Positions 1-9,034 of a stretch of DNA of 64,000 nt are shown here, piece by piece (positions within the stretch are counted from its first letter, which is position 1; the number at the start of each line of letters is the position of its first letter). The stretch is from Siccirubricoccus deserti (GTDB taxonomy: Bacteria > Pseudomonadota > Alphaproteobacteria > Acetobacterales > Acetobacteraceae): contig NZ_JACOMF010000010.1 in the NCBI RefSeq assembly GCF_014283215.1, positions 83,720 through 147,719 on the forward strand, given 5' to 3'. Under the pieces are notes generated by a model. That model made no database searches. It had not been told where the DNA came from and saw only the letters and a list, made by a program, of their open reading frames with translations. The translations under genes were made by a program, and so were the position numbers.

Positions 1-140
1 TGTTCGCTCCTGCATCACCGGCAGGCGAATCCGCGGGTAACATAGGCCGCCGCGCCCTCGGCATGCACCAGCTCCTGTTGTGGAGAGGAACCGACCACCA
101 CCCACGCCGTGCGGGCAGGACCTTCGGAGCAGTTGCCACC

Positions 141-1145
141 TCACTCGGCCGCCGCGTGCAGCTGGTCCCACCAGGCGCATTCGCCGGCGATCAGACTGTG
201 GTTGCCGGGCAGCACCTGCACCGGCTGGCGCTCTCCGTTGCGGGCGGCTTCGAGCTTCAGCCGCCGCGCCTCCGCCTTCATCTCCGGCGAGCCCCAGGTG
301 CGCTCATGGCCCCAGAGGCTGGGGCCGGAATGCATCTCCACCGGCTGCCAGGTGGCATCATCCACCACCCTGCCGCCCCAGCCGTATTCGATCATGAAGC
401 CGCCCGGGGTGCGGGCGTAGAAGCTGGTCATGAAGTCGTTAGTGTGGCGGCCGAGGGAGGTGGCGATGCGTCCCTCCTCAAGCATCGCCAGGTCGTAGCC
501 CTGGCCGACGTCGTCGAGCTGGAACAGCTCCATCATGATGTGGTGCAGCCCGGCGGTGCCGGTCTCGATCAGCGCCAGCGAATGGTGCCGCGGGTTCACG
601 TGCAGGAAATAGGCGTGGAACGGCCTGGTCACGTAGTCGGAGATGCGGAAGCCGAGCAGGTCGCGGTAGAAGCCGAGCGCCGGCGCCATCTCCGGCACGG
701 TCAGCACCGCATGCCCCATGCCGAGCACGCCGGTGCGGAAGCCGCTGAGGTTGCGGCCGGGCAGGAAGGGCGCGTCGGTGCTCTCGGCGCCATGCACGAT
801 CTCGATGCGATTGCCCATCGGGTCCTGGGTCACCACCAGCCCGGCAACCCGGCGCTGCGCCGCCAGCGCCGCATCGCCGTGCACCACACCATGGCCGGCC
901 GCTTCCAGCCGTGCGGCGAGGGTGCCGAGCGTGGCGGCATCAGCGACCTCCCAGCCGAAGAAGCGGGCGCCGTCGTGGTCGGCCGGGGTCACCACCAGCC
1001 GCTGCTTGCGGTCATCCATGCGGAAGACGAGCTGCGCGGCGCTGCGCTCCGCCAATTGCAGGCCAAGGAAATCGACGCCGTAGCCCGCCCAGTCCTCCGG
1101 CGTCTTCGCCGCGATGCCGACATAGCCCAGGGCCTGGATCGTCAT
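141..1145 (-). CDS. VOC-family extradiol ring-cleavage dioxygenase
   Basis: The protein (334 aa) belongs to the vicinal-oxygen-chelate type I extradiol dioxygenases, Fe(II) enzymes that open catecholic rings next to the hydroxyls. Two VOC modules are visible, about residues 1-115 and 135-300. Candidate metal ligands lie in the second: His near 146 (motif GHAVLTV), His near 200 (LHHIMMEL) and Glu near 252 (GGFMIEYGW), spaced like the 2-His-1-carboxylate set of BphC-type enzymes (family knowledge). I chose the ATG at 1145 because GGAGGAA lies just upstream and the protein then begins directly with the first module; the frame stays open further upstream. The substrate is unknown. No ring-hydroxylase genes are adjacent, so assignment to a particular aromatic pathway is not supported. 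Confidence 0.85.
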   Translation of the reverse strand: MTIQALGYVGIAAKTPEDWAGYGVDFLGLQLAERSAAQLVFRMDDRKQRLVVTPADHDGARFFGWEVADAATLGTLAARLEAAGHGVVHGDAALAAQRRVAGLVVTQDPMGNRIEIVHGAESTDAPFLPGRNLSGFRTGVLGMGHAVLTVPEMAPALGFYRDLLGFRISDYVTRPFHAYFLHVNPRHHSLALIETGTAGLHHIMMELFQLDDVGQGYDLAMLEEGRIATSLGRHTNDFMTSFYARTPGGFMIEYGWGGRVVDDATWQPVEMHSGPSLWGHERTWGSPEMKAEARRLKLEAARNGERQPVQVLPGNHSLIAGECAWWDQLHAAAE

Positions 1146-1485
1146 GGGGGTTCCTCCGCTTACGCGCCACGCCGATGTGCTGCCCAGGACGCCCATCCAC
1201 GCAATCAAGGGGACAGGCAGCCACATGGCCGCTGCGGTCTTATGCGGAAGTGTACGGACAGCGGATGCGGCACGCCAGACCAGAGGGGCGAGCGAAGCCG
1301 AACCGGCCGGACAAGCGGGATGCGGCGGATCTCGTGCCCCCCATGCGCTGGCAGCATCGCCCTGCCGCCGGCCCGGACTTGGCGGCTGGCGATGCAGTGT
1401 TTGTGATTTGAGAAGGGCCGGATCGTCCTGCCCAATGGAGAGCTATTTATTTCATCCAAACTGTATTTTGACACGGGGTGGGGAC
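1146..1485. other. Intergenic region, no gene seen
   Basis: About 340 bases separate the dioxygenase start from the small hypothetical gene. Most is GC-rich with no convincing coding frame. The last 60 bases are distinctly AT-rich (around 1443-1473) and probably hold the promoter of the downstream gene, although I cannot place -35 and -10 hexamers with confidence. Confidence 0.4.
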
Positions 1486-1917
1486 ATGCCAGAAGTTCCG
1501 CAAGTCATCGTCAACGGCATTGGTTTGACCGGCATCGATCTCTCGCAAGGCCTCAGCGTGAGCAATGTGGCCGGGCGTGTGGTGGTCAATGGGCAGGAGG
1601 TGCCAGAAGCGAGTGCTGCCAACGGGCTCACCGTGAGTGGAGGGGCCAACATCACCAATGCCAATACCGGCGCGGCCACGAGCAACGGCAATGGCGGCGT
1701 CGAGATCAGCGGCATCGCCGTCGGCAGCATCGAAACCGCGGGCAGCCCGGTTATGCTCAACCTCGCGAATACCGAATCCGCCGATGCCAGCAACAGCCTG
1801 GCCGTGGAGGCGGCGCCGGCCACGGCGCTCGACATGCTCGTCACGCCCGCCGCCGAGCAGGTTCCGTTGGGCTTCTACAGCCTGCCGGACTTCGGCCCGG
1901 ACTGGCTGTTCGGCTGA
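1486..1917 (+). CDS. Hypothetical Ala/Asn/Ser-rich small protein
   Basis: I do not recognise this 143-residue protein. It is rich in Ala, Asn, Ser, Thr, Gly and Val, almost lacks Lys, His and Cys, and alternates short hydrophobic stretches with Asn/Gly turns (for example VIVNGIGLTG and VVVNGQEV), which suggests a beta-rich, possibly extracellular fold. No signal peptide or membrane segment is visible. It ends with an aromatic motif, FGPDWLFG. The ATG at 1486 follows a purine-rich GGGGTGGGG. A longer reading frame extends upstream to 1144, but its extra 114 residues have no protein-like character. The gene is isolated between convergent and divergent minus-strand neighbours. A type I-secreted or surface-associated role is only a guess from composition. 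Confidence 0.55.
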   Translation: MPEVPQVIVNGIGLTGIDLSQGLSVSNVAGRVVVNGQEVPEASAANGLTVSGGANITNANTGAATSNGNGGVEISGIAVGSIETAGSPVMLNLANTESADASNSLAVEAAPATALDMLVTPAAEQVPLGFYSLPDFGPDWLFG

Positions 1918-1939
1918 CGTGGCCGCAGGCCGCGACGGG

Positions 1940-2794
1940 TCAATGCACCAGCGACATTTCCGGCATCAGCTCGCTGGCCCGCCAGAACCGGCCGATGCTG
2001 TCGAGATGCGCGGCGACCGCTGCCGCATCCATGTCGGCCTGCGGCTCCGGCTCCAGATCGAAATGGTCGTAGCGGTTCTCTCCGCGCACCAGGGTTGCCG
2101 ATAGCCGGGTCGGGCCGGTGTGGTAGCAGCGCGCCGGGATGTAGCTGATGCCGAGGCCGATGCGGTCATGCGCCGAGCGGTTCGGTGCCGAGCCGTGCAG
2201 CACCAGCGTGTCGTGCAGCGAGAATTCACCGGGCTGCAGCGGAATCGGCACGCCGGCTGCGGCATCCACCTCGGCCGCCACCGTCTGGCCGCGGCTGAGC
2301 ATGATCGCCGGGTCTGGCTTGTCGACATGCGGCAACTGGCCCTGGCGCTGGGTGCCGGGCAGGATGGTGACGCAGCCGCTCTCCGGCGTGCTTGGCGTCA
2401 GCGCGACCCAGGCGGTGACATGCTCATGCGGCGCCAGGCCGAAATAGGTGCCGTCCTGGTGCCAGGGCACGAAGGCCTCGCTGCCTGCCGGCTTCCACCA
2501 GAGCGTGGTGTGGTAGACTAGGATGTCGGGGCCGACGAGATCCTCCACCGCATCCAGCACCGCCGGGTTGCGCACCATCTCCGCCGCCCAGCGGAACAGC
2601 AGATAGGGCTTCATGCGCGAGGAGGCGTAGCGCCGCCCTGGCTGCTTCGGGAAAGCCGCGTCGAAGGCACCGGTGGTGCGCTCCAGCTCCCGCCGCCAAT
2701 GCTCCGCCTGGACGGCCGGCACCGCACGGAAGGGGGAGGCGTAGCCGTCGTGCCGATAGGCCGCGACCTGCGCATCGTCGAGAAACCTGCCCAT
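1940..2794 (-). CDS. Phytanoyl-CoA dioxygenase (PhyH)-family oxygenase
   Basis: A 284-aa protein of the Fe(II)/2-oxoglutarate-dependent PhyH family, which hydroxylates diverse small molecules. The iron-binding HxD is seen as WHQDGTYFG (His near 112, Asp near 114), and the distal His as DTLVLHGS near residue 199, followed by Asn-Arg that could bind 2-oxoglutarate. The length is typical. The ATG at 2794 has AAGGA a short distance upstream. It ends a minus-strand run with the thioesterase, cupin, pepN and dimethylformamidase-like genes; the gap to the thioesterase stop is 38 bases, so co-transcription is plausible. The substrate cannot be read from the sequence. Confidence 0.85.
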   Translation of the reverse strand: MGRFLDDAQVAAYRHDGYASPFRAVPAVQAEHWRRELERTTGAFDAAFPKQPGRRYASSRMKPYLLFRWAAEMVRNPAVLDAVEDLVGPDILVYHTTLWWKPAGSEAFVPWHQDGTYFGLAPHEHVTAWVALTPSTPESGCVTILPGTQRQGQLPHVDKPDPAIMLSRGQTVAAEVDAAAGVPIPLQPGEFSLHDTLVLHGSAPNRSAHDRIGLGISYIPARCYHTGPTRLSATLVRGENRYDHFDLEPEPQADMDAAAVAAHLDSIGRFWRASELMPEMSLVH

Positions 2795-2832
2795 GCTCGC
2801 TCATCCTTGCGGAACAGTGTCCTGGCACGCAA

Positions 2833-3555
2833 TCAGCTTGCCACCGGCGGTGGCGTGACCCATAGCGCCTTCGCCACCCCGCGCAGTTCGCCATCGGCCC
2901 CGAAGATCGCCGTGCCCGCGTGCAGCTTGCGACCTTCCTGGGCGATCTGCCAACCGATCACGACGCAAGGCTCGCCCGGTTCCACGCTGCCCTCCAGCCG
3001 CCCGGCGATGCGGCCGAGCAGCATGCGCTGCGGCCCGCCATGCACCGAGAAGGCGAAGGCGCCGGCGCAGTCGAGCGCCGACCACAGGTACTCCGGCGCG
3101 ATCCGGCGATCCGGCCCGGCGAAGGCGGCATGCGGCGCCCATAGCGCGGCGGACAGGCCGTCCCGCCCCGCCACTTTCCCGGTCAGCACCCGCAACCCGA
3201 CCCCTTCGTCCCAGGCGGAGCCGCAGACGAAGCAGCGGCCGATGGAATGGCTCAGCGGGCTGGCAAGGAACCAGCGCGTGGCCGCCGCCGCCTCGGCGCG
3301 CGAGGGCGGCTCCGGTGGCACCAGATCAAGCTGGGTGGCGCGGGCCTCGGCGATGGTCACCGCCTCGGCATCCACCGCGCGCACCACGCCGGCGTCACGC
3401 TCGATGCTCAGCGGCATGTCCAGCGGCCAGCCGCGCCGCAAGGTCACCTCGGCGGGCTGGGTGCCGAGCAGCCCGGCCATGCGGCCGGCGACATAGCCGC
3501 CATTGCCGATTCCCTCCGGGCCGCGGAACCGCGCCTCGATACTCACCTGCTCCAT
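2833..3555 (-). CDS. Hot-dog fold thioesterase-like protein
   Basis: This 240-aa protein resembles acyl-CoA thioesterase-like double hot-dog proteins. It opens with a GIGNGGYVAG-type motif typical of the first module and carries CFVCG in the middle, seen in this group just before the second module. The second half (ALDCAGAFAF, then VIGWQIAQEGRKLHAGTA) reads like the central helix and following strands of a hot-dog fold. The start ATG at 3555 lies only 4 bases from the stop of the upstream cupin gene, consistent with one transcript. The substrate is unknown; acyl-CoA hydrolysis is inferred from family resemblance only. Confidence 0.7.
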   Translation of the reverse strand: MEQVSIEARFRGPEGIGNGGYVAGRMAGLLGTQPAEVTLRRGWPLDMPLSIERDAGVVRAVDAEAVTIAEARATQLDLVPPEPPSRAEAAAATRWFLASPLSHSIGRCFVCGSAWDEGVGLRVLTGKVAGRDGLSAALWAPHAAFAGPDRRIAPEYLWSALDCAGAFAFSVHGGPQRMLLGRIAGRLEGSVEPGEPCVVIGWQIAQEGRKLHAGTAIFGADGELRGVAKALWVTPPPVAS

Positions 3556-3558
3556 GCC

Positions 3559-4017
3559 TCAACGAGTCTCCGCGGAGGACGAGGTGCCAGGGCCCTCGCC
3601 AAGGATGAGCAGCACCGCCGGCCTATCCTGGACGCCGTCGTGGTGGATGCCGCGAGCGAAATGGGTGACGCCGCTGCCAGCCGGTGCCGGCACCGTCGAA
3701 TCCGGGTCTGACTTCCGGCCGCTGCCCATCCACCAGGTGCCGGAGAGCATGGCGATGAAGCCGTCGTTGGGGTGGAAATGCGGCCGGGTCACATGGCCGG
3801 GCAGCCAGCGCGGCATCACCGCATGAAAGCCGGGCTTCGCGGAATCACCGACCAGCACCGCCTGCTGATTGCCGTCGCGGATGACGGGGCCCCAGGGGAT
3901 CTGCTCAGGCCGCTCAAGTGCGATGGCGCGGGGATCGACCTCGGCGGCGTGCGCCGGCGCCATCAGGGCGACGGCAAGGCCGCAGGCAATGCTGGCACGG
4001 CGAAGGGGTGAGGGCAT
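3559..4017 (-). CDS. Secreted cupin-domain protein
   Basis: A 152-aa protein with a clear Sec signal peptide from the chosen ATG: a basic N-terminus, a hydrophobic core and an AHA-AEV cleavage site near residue 25. The mature part has a cupin motif, HFHPNDGFIAMLSG, whose His residues would bind a metal, and a later His-containing strand (GIHHDGV). The frame is open further upstream, but the ATG at 4017 is preceded by GGGAGGATC, which decides the start. It sits between pepN and the thioesterase on the same strand. A periplasmic cupin of this size could be a small-molecule binding or isomerising protein; no specific function is assignable. Confidence 0.75.
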   Translation of the reverse strand: MPSPLRRASIACGLAVALMAPAHAAEVDPRAIALERPEQIPWGPVIRDGNQQAVLVGDSAKPGFHAVMPRWLPGHVTRPHFHPNDGFIAMLSGTWWMGSGRKSDPDSTVPAPAGSGVTHFARGIHHDGVQDRPAVLLILGEGPGTSSSAETR

Positions 4018-4079
4018 GGCTGATCCTCCCATGGTTGGATCGAGCTTGGCCCGGGGCCCCGGCCGCTCCGGCACGCGGC

Positions 4080-6716
4080 TCACTGCAGCGCCTTCGACGC
4101 CTTTTCGAAGCTGCCCTTGGAGAGGTTCGGCGTGTCGAGCACCCGCTGCAGCTCACGTCGCATCAGCGCCCCTCGCTCCACCCACTGGCGCCGCCATAGG
4201 CCGAGCGGGCCGATCAGCCGCGCCGCGGTCTGGCCGTTGATCGGGTCGAGCGCAATGACCGCATCCGCCAGGAAGCGATAGCCCTCCCCCGAACTGTCGT
4301 GGAAATGCAGCGGATTGCCGCTGGCGAAGGCGCCAATCAGTGCGCGGGCGCGGTTCGGGTTCTTCAGGTCGAAATCCGGATGCGCATAGAGCGCCCGCAC
4401 CGCGGCGATGGTCCCCGGGCGCGACGACATCGCCTGGATGGAGAACCATTTGTCGAGCACCAGATCGTCGCCGCGCCACTTCGCATGGAACTCGGCCAGC
4501 CCAGCCTCGCGCGCCGGCGTCTCGGCATCCGCGAGCAGGGCCAGGGCGGCGAGCTGGTCGGTCATGTTGGTCGCTGCCCGGTACTGCGCGGCGGCCAGGG
4601 CCACCCCATCCTCCCCGGCGGCGGCGAGGTAGGCGAGACAGGCATTGCGCAGGCTGCGCCGGCCGATGCTGCGGCCATCGATGCGGTAGGGGCCGGTCTC
4701 GGTCAGCGCCTGATAGGTGGCAAGCAGCGCGGCGCCGCAGTGCGTGCCGATCTGCCGGCGGAGATGGCGGCGGACCTGGTGGATCGCCTCCGGGTCGGCG
4801 ACCTCCATCTGGTCGGCGAGGAAGCCCTCGCCCGGCAGCACCAACGCCTCGGCGGCGAAGGCGGGGTCGGCATCGGCGCTGGCCAGGGTATTCGCCACCG
4901 CATCGGCCAGCGCGGGAGCGAAGCCCGGCGCCTCGCCACGCTGCACCCGTGCAACCTGCTCCAGCATGAAGGCGGCGGCGTATTGCTGTCCGCTGTCCCA
5001 GCGCACGAAGGGGTCGCTGTCATGCACCGCGAGGAAGCGCAGCCGTTCCTGCGGCACGCCCTTCAGCCGCACCGGGGCTGAGAAGCCGCGCAGCAGGGAG
5101 GGCACCGGCGGGGCCGGGACGTCCTCGAAGACGAAATCCTGCACGGCGCCGTCCAGCAGCAGCACGCGGGTGCCGGGCTGCGCCGCATTCTCGCCGGCGA
5201 GCCGCGTCGGCAGCGCGGCGCCGGTATCATCCAGCAGCCCCATCGCCACTGGAATCGGCAGCGGCTGCTTCTCCACCTGGCCCGGGGTCGGCGGCGTGCG
5301 CTGGCGGAGCGTCAGCGTGTAGCGACGGGTCGCGGGATCGTAGCTGTCCTCGACGGTCAGCTCCGGCGTGCCGGCCTGGTCGTACCAGCGCATGAAGGGC
5401 GTGAGGTCGGTGCCGGAGGCATCCTGCATCGCGCCGACGAAATCCTCAATGGTCACCGCCTGGTTGTCGTTGCGGCTGATGTAGAGGTCCATGCCGCGGC
5501 GGAAGGCAACGGGACCGATCCGGGTGTGCAGCAGCCGCACCACCTCGGCGCCCTTCTGGTAGACCGTGGGCGTGTAGAAATTATCGATCTCGATGTAGCT
5601 GTCCGGCCGCACCGGATGCGCCATGGGCCCGGCATCCTCGGGGAATTGCGCCGCCCGCAGCCCGCGCACGTCGCGGATGCGCTTCACCGCGCGGCTTCCC
5701 TGATCGGCGGTGAACTCCTGGTCGCGGAAGACCGTGAGCCCTTCCTTCAGGCTGAGCTGGAACCAGTCGCGGCAGGTGACGCGGTTGCCGGTCCAGTTGT
5801 GGAAATACTCATGCGCGATGACGGTCTCAATGCCCTGCCAGTCGCCATCCGTCGCGGTTTCCGGGCTGGCCAGGACGTATTTGGTGTTGAAGACGTTGAG
5901 CCCCTTGTTCTCCATCGCCCCCATGTTGAAGTCGGAGACGGCGGCGATGTTGAAGACATCGAGGTCGTACTCCAGCCCGAAGACTTCCTCGTCCCACTTC
6001 ATCGAGCGGATCAGGCTGTCCATCGCATGGCCGCAGCGCGTCTCGTCGCCGCGCCGCACCCAGATGTTCAGCGCCACCTTGCGGCCGGAGCGGGTGGTGA
6101 AGCTGTCGGGGACGTTCACCAGGTCGCCGGCGACCAGGGCAAACAGGTAGCTCGGCTTCGGATGCGGATCGACCCACCGGGCCCAGTGGCGCCCCTCCCC
6201 GGCATCGCCGCTGCCATCCGGATTGCCGTTGGAGAGCAGTACCGGCACGCGGGCGCGATCGGCGGTGATGGTCACGCTGTAGCGCGACATCACATCGGGC
6301 CGGTCGGGGAAGAAGGTGATGCGGCGGAAGCCCTCGGCCTCGCATTGGGTGTAGAAATTGCCCCCGGAGGTATAGAGGCCGGAGAGTGCGGTATTGCGCT
6401 CCGGCGCGATACGGACGCTGGTTTCCAGAATGCCCGCATCCGGCGCGTCGGTGATGGTCAGCGACCCGTCGGCGCCAAGCTGTCGCCGCGATTCCGGCAG
6501 CGCCTCGCCGTCCAGCCGGGCCTCGAGGAGCGTGAGGCCCTCGCCATCCAGCCGCAGCGGCGCATCCGCCGCCGCCGCCGGGTTGCGGCGGAATGCCAGC
6601 CGGCTGCGTACGATGGTCGCCATAGGGTCGAGGGCGAAATCCAGATCGACGGTATCGATCAGGAAGGCCGGCGGCGCGTAATCGCCGCGGCGGATGGTCT
6701 TCGGGCTGTCGGGCAT
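4080..6716 (-). CDS. pepN: Aminopeptidase N (M1 family)
   Basis: The 878-aa product matches bacterial PepN in length and motifs. PepN is a cytosolic zinc aminopeptidase that trims N-terminal residues from peptides. The exopeptidase motif GAMEN is near residue 267, the zinc site HEYFHNW near 302, and the third ligand Glu follows in the LKEGLTVFRDQEF block. The long C-terminal half matches the alpha-helical domain of the proteobacterial enzymes. The reading frame extends far upstream, but the ATG at 6716 gives the standard PepN N-terminus and lies 5 bases after the stop of the dimethylformamidase-like gene, so the two are probably co-transcribed. Confidence 0.95.
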   Translation of the reverse strand: MPDSPKTIRRGDYAPPAFLIDTVDLDFALDPMATIVRSRLAFRRNPAAAADAPLRLDGEGLTLLEARLDGEALPESRRQLGADGSLTITDAPDAGILETSVRIAPERNTALSGLYTSGGNFYTQCEAEGFRRITFFPDRPDVMSRYSVTITADRARVPVLLSNGNPDGSGDAGEGRHWARWVDPHPKPSYLFALVAGDLVNVPDSFTTRSGRKVALNIWVRRGDETRCGHAMDSLIRSMKWDEEVFGLEYDLDVFNIAAVSDFNMGAMENKGLNVFNTKYVLASPETATDGDWQGIETVIAHEYFHNWTGNRVTCRDWFQLSLKEGLTVFRDQEFTADQGSRAVKRIRDVRGLRAAQFPEDAGPMAHPVRPDSYIEIDNFYTPTVYQKGAEVVRLLHTRIGPVAFRRGMDLYISRNDNQAVTIEDFVGAMQDASGTDLTPFMRWYDQAGTPELTVEDSYDPATRRYTLTLRQRTPPTPGQVEKQPLPIPVAMGLLDDTGAALPTRLAGENAAQPGTRVLLLDGAVQDFVFEDVPAPPVPSLLRGFSAPVRLKGVPQERLRFLAVHDSDPFVRWDSGQQYAAAFMLEQVARVQRGEAPGFAPALADAVANTLASADADPAFAAEALVLPGEGFLADQMEVADPEAIHQVRRHLRRQIGTHCGAALLATYQALTETGPYRIDGRSIGRRSLRNACLAYLAAAGEDGVALAAAQYRAATNMTDQLAALALLADAETPAREAGLAEFHAKWRGDDLVLDKWFSIQAMSSRPGTIAAVRALYAHPDFDLKNPNRARALIGAFASGNPLHFHDSSGEGYRFLADAVIALDPINGQTAARLIGPLGLWRRQWVERGALMRRELQRVLDTPNLSKGSFEKASKALQ

Positions 6717-6721
6717 TCGGG

Positions 6722-8902
6722 TCACGCCTGGAAACGGGTCAGCACATTCTCGAGCATGCGGGAGATCGGGTTCGCATAGCCATTGTGCGAGAGGCTGCCA
6801 CAGAAGGTGATGGAGCCGGTGGAGAAGACCGCGCCGCCGTTGCGCGTCTCGAAATAGACGATCTCCGCGCGGATCAGGGCTTCCGGCGACTCGCCGGTCA
6901 CCGTGGTGACATGGGTCAGCAGTTCCTCCGGCACCGTCACGAAATGCTCCTGGTGGCCTTCGCTGCGGGCCAGGATGACGGTGTTGGGCGGGGTGCCGAG
7001 CAGCGGGTCGGCCCGGTCCAGCTCGAAGCCCGCGGCGCCGCCGCCCGAAAGGCCAAAGCCGCCGAAAGCCTCGCCCGGGGCGATGCCGGTGCCTTCCATG
7101 ATCCAGGCGACGCGCGGGTCGGTGGCGCCCGGCAGCAGCCGGTAATGGCTGCCCTCGAATTTCCCCTGGCCGCTGAAGCCGACACCGCAGAGCAGCTGCG
7201 GCGGCCTGCCGTTGCGCCGCCACAGGCCGCCCAGCGTGCCGTCGAGCTGGTTGAAATATTCGCCGGTCTCCGCCGCCCAGGCGCGGATGCCGCCCTCGGC
7301 CCGGCGGATCTCCAGCAGATGCGGCCGTTCCTTGCGCCGCGCCACCTTCCAGTAGAAGCCATTGCCGCCGAGATAGGCCAGCCTTCCGCCGTCATTCACG
7401 AAGCTCTGCAGCGCATCCAGCGTGCCCGGCGTGTGGTATTCGGGATGCGAGCCGGTGACGACGCAGCGGTAGCGCGACAGCAGCGCGACGCCCTCCTCGT
7501 CCAGATCCTCATCGGTGATGACGTCGAATTCGATGCCCTTCTCCTCCAGCCAATCGGTCAGATGGCTGTCGGCCGGCAGGTGGCGCAGGCCGGAGCCCTT
7601 GTCATCCGGCACCGCCAGGAAGCCCGGCCGCATGTTCATGATCGGCCGCAGCCGCGAGGAAAAATGGATCCCCGAACCGTCCGGGTGGTTGTTGTAGGTG
7701 GAAAGCCCGTAGTCGCGCTCAAGGTTGCCGCAATAGGGATAGGCACCCCAGGCGCGACGCTTCTGCAGCTGCGTCTCGGGGAACTCCGACCGGCGGTAGT
7801 TGGCGTAGACCTGGCAGGTGAAGGTGTTGGCGAGGTAGGCAATCTTCGCCCGCGCCACGCCCTTCGGCGGCAGCACGAAAAACGGGATCATGTCCCAATG
7901 CTCGCCGGCGCGCAGGCGCACGGCGTAGACGCCGCTCGGCATGTCCTCGGGGATGGGCACGCTGAAGTCGGTGGCCCAGCGGCAATCCTCCAGGTCGTCC
8001 TCGTGGAAATGCACCGCGGCGTAATGGCGCGGGGCGTGGTGCCAGGCGTGCTCGGCGCCGGTCCAGCGGCTGCCCTTCACTGCGCGCGCCGGCATGTTCA
8101 CCAGCGTGCCATGCAGCGCGGCGGGACCGCGATCGTGGATCGCCTCACCCTCCTGCCCCACGGACAGATCCCACCAGGCGGCGACGCGGCCGGAGGCGAG
8201 CAGGGCTTCCGGATGCTCCAAGGTGACGCGCGGCGTGCCGCGCAGCAGCAGAGGGTCCTCAATGCGGCCGTTGAAATGCGCGCTGGCATCGGGCGCGGCG
8301 GCGAGGCTGAGCGCATAGGCGCCGCTCCAATCTGCGATCGGCAGCGCCGCCTCGGCGGCGCCGCTGTCGGCGGCGCCCCAGCTGATCTGCAGCGCTGTCT
8401 GCCGCAGGGTCAACCGGCCTTCCCCGATGGTGACGGCAAGCTCGTACCAGCGCTGGTCGAGCGGCGGGGCGCCGCTGGCGACGCTGACGCCCTGGCCATC
8501 GACCATCGCCTCGGCGGTGATACCGCCGGTATCGGCCCGCAGCACCAGGCTGCGCCCGGCGCCGGTCAGCGCCAGCAGCACCTGCGGCCGGTCCGTCCCG
8601 CGCAGCTTCCGCGGCTGCACCCGCAGCAGCAGGGTGAAGGCATCGCCGAGATCGAGCCGGCCCTCCGCCCGCCCGTAGGACCCGCGTGGGACCGGCTTGG
8701 CGACGGAGGGGTAGTCGCCCGCCCAGGGCGCCGGCACGGGAATGAGCTTCATCCCCGGTCCATCGGGGTTGGGGTCGGCGTGACGGACGCGCACCAGATC
8801 GGCGGCATAGGGCTGCGCGAGCTGGGAGGACACCTTGACCTCCAGCCGCTCCCCCGGCCGGGCGGAGAAACGGTCCAGATATCCGATCAGCGGCACCACC
8901 AT
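6722..8902 (-). CDS. N,N-dimethylformamidase large-subunit-like protein
   Basis: This 726-aa protein resembles the large (beta) subunit of N,N-dimethylformamidase, which hydrolyses DMF to dimethylamine and formate. Features in order: an N-terminal beta domain starting GYLDRFSARPGE, a LamG/concanavalin-like section (about residues 95-260), then the C-terminal catalytic-type region with Tyr-rich motifs (YANTFTCQVYANY), a flavodoxin-like segment (VITDEDL, VVTGSHPEY, YLGGNGFYW) and a Glu/His-rich tail. The ATG at 8902 follows GGGGGA and gives the family N-terminus. No small-subunit gene is adjacent, whereas the characterised enzyme has two subunits, so the true substrate may be another amide. The family call is from memory of motifs. 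Confidence 0.7.
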   Translation of the reverse strand: MVVPLIGYLDRFSARPGERLEVKVSSQLAQPYAADLVRVRHADPNPDGPGMKLIPVPAPWAGDYPSVAKPVPRGSYGRAEGRLDLGDAFTLLLRVQPRKLRGTDRPQVLLALTGAGRSLVLRADTGGITAEAMVDGQGVSVASGAPPLDQRWYELAVTIGEGRLTLRQTALQISWGAADSGAAEAALPIADWSGAYALSLAAAPDASAHFNGRIEDPLLLRGTPRVTLEHPEALLASGRVAAWWDLSVGQEGEAIHDRGPAALHGTLVNMPARAVKGSRWTGAEHAWHHAPRHYAAVHFHEDDLEDCRWATDFSVPIPEDMPSGVYAVRLRAGEHWDMIPFFVLPPKGVARAKIAYLANTFTCQVYANYRRSEFPETQLQKRRAWGAYPYCGNLERDYGLSTYNNHPDGSGIHFSSRLRPIMNMRPGFLAVPDDKGSGLRHLPADSHLTDWLEEKGIEFDVITDEDLDEEGVALLSRYRCVVTGSHPEYHTPGTLDALQSFVNDGGRLAYLGGNGFYWKVARRKERPHLLEIRRAEGGIRAWAAETGEYFNQLDGTLGGLWRRNGRPPQLLCGVGFSGQGKFEGSHYRLLPGATDPRVAWIMEGTGIAPGEAFGGFGLSGGGAAGFELDRADPLLGTPPNTVILARSEGHQEHFVTVPEELLTHVTTVTGESPEALIRAEIVYFETRNGGAVFSTGSITFCGSLSHNGYANPISRMLENVLTRFQA

Positions 8903-9034
8903 TGCGCTATCCCCCTGCAGCCCAGGCGCCAGCCTGCCATGCATCGGCGCTGGCGCAAGCGGGGATTGCGGCCCGCGGGCTTGCCGGACGCGTGGTGCCG
9001 GCGCGAAGCTGCGGCGGAATGAGGGAGACGCGCC

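Noticed and set aside
13..140. Start of another minus-strand gene at the left edge (ATG at 15) or a 35-codon frame before it
   Set aside because: Only a few codons lie in the window and no ribosome binding site is visible, so nothing can be claimed.
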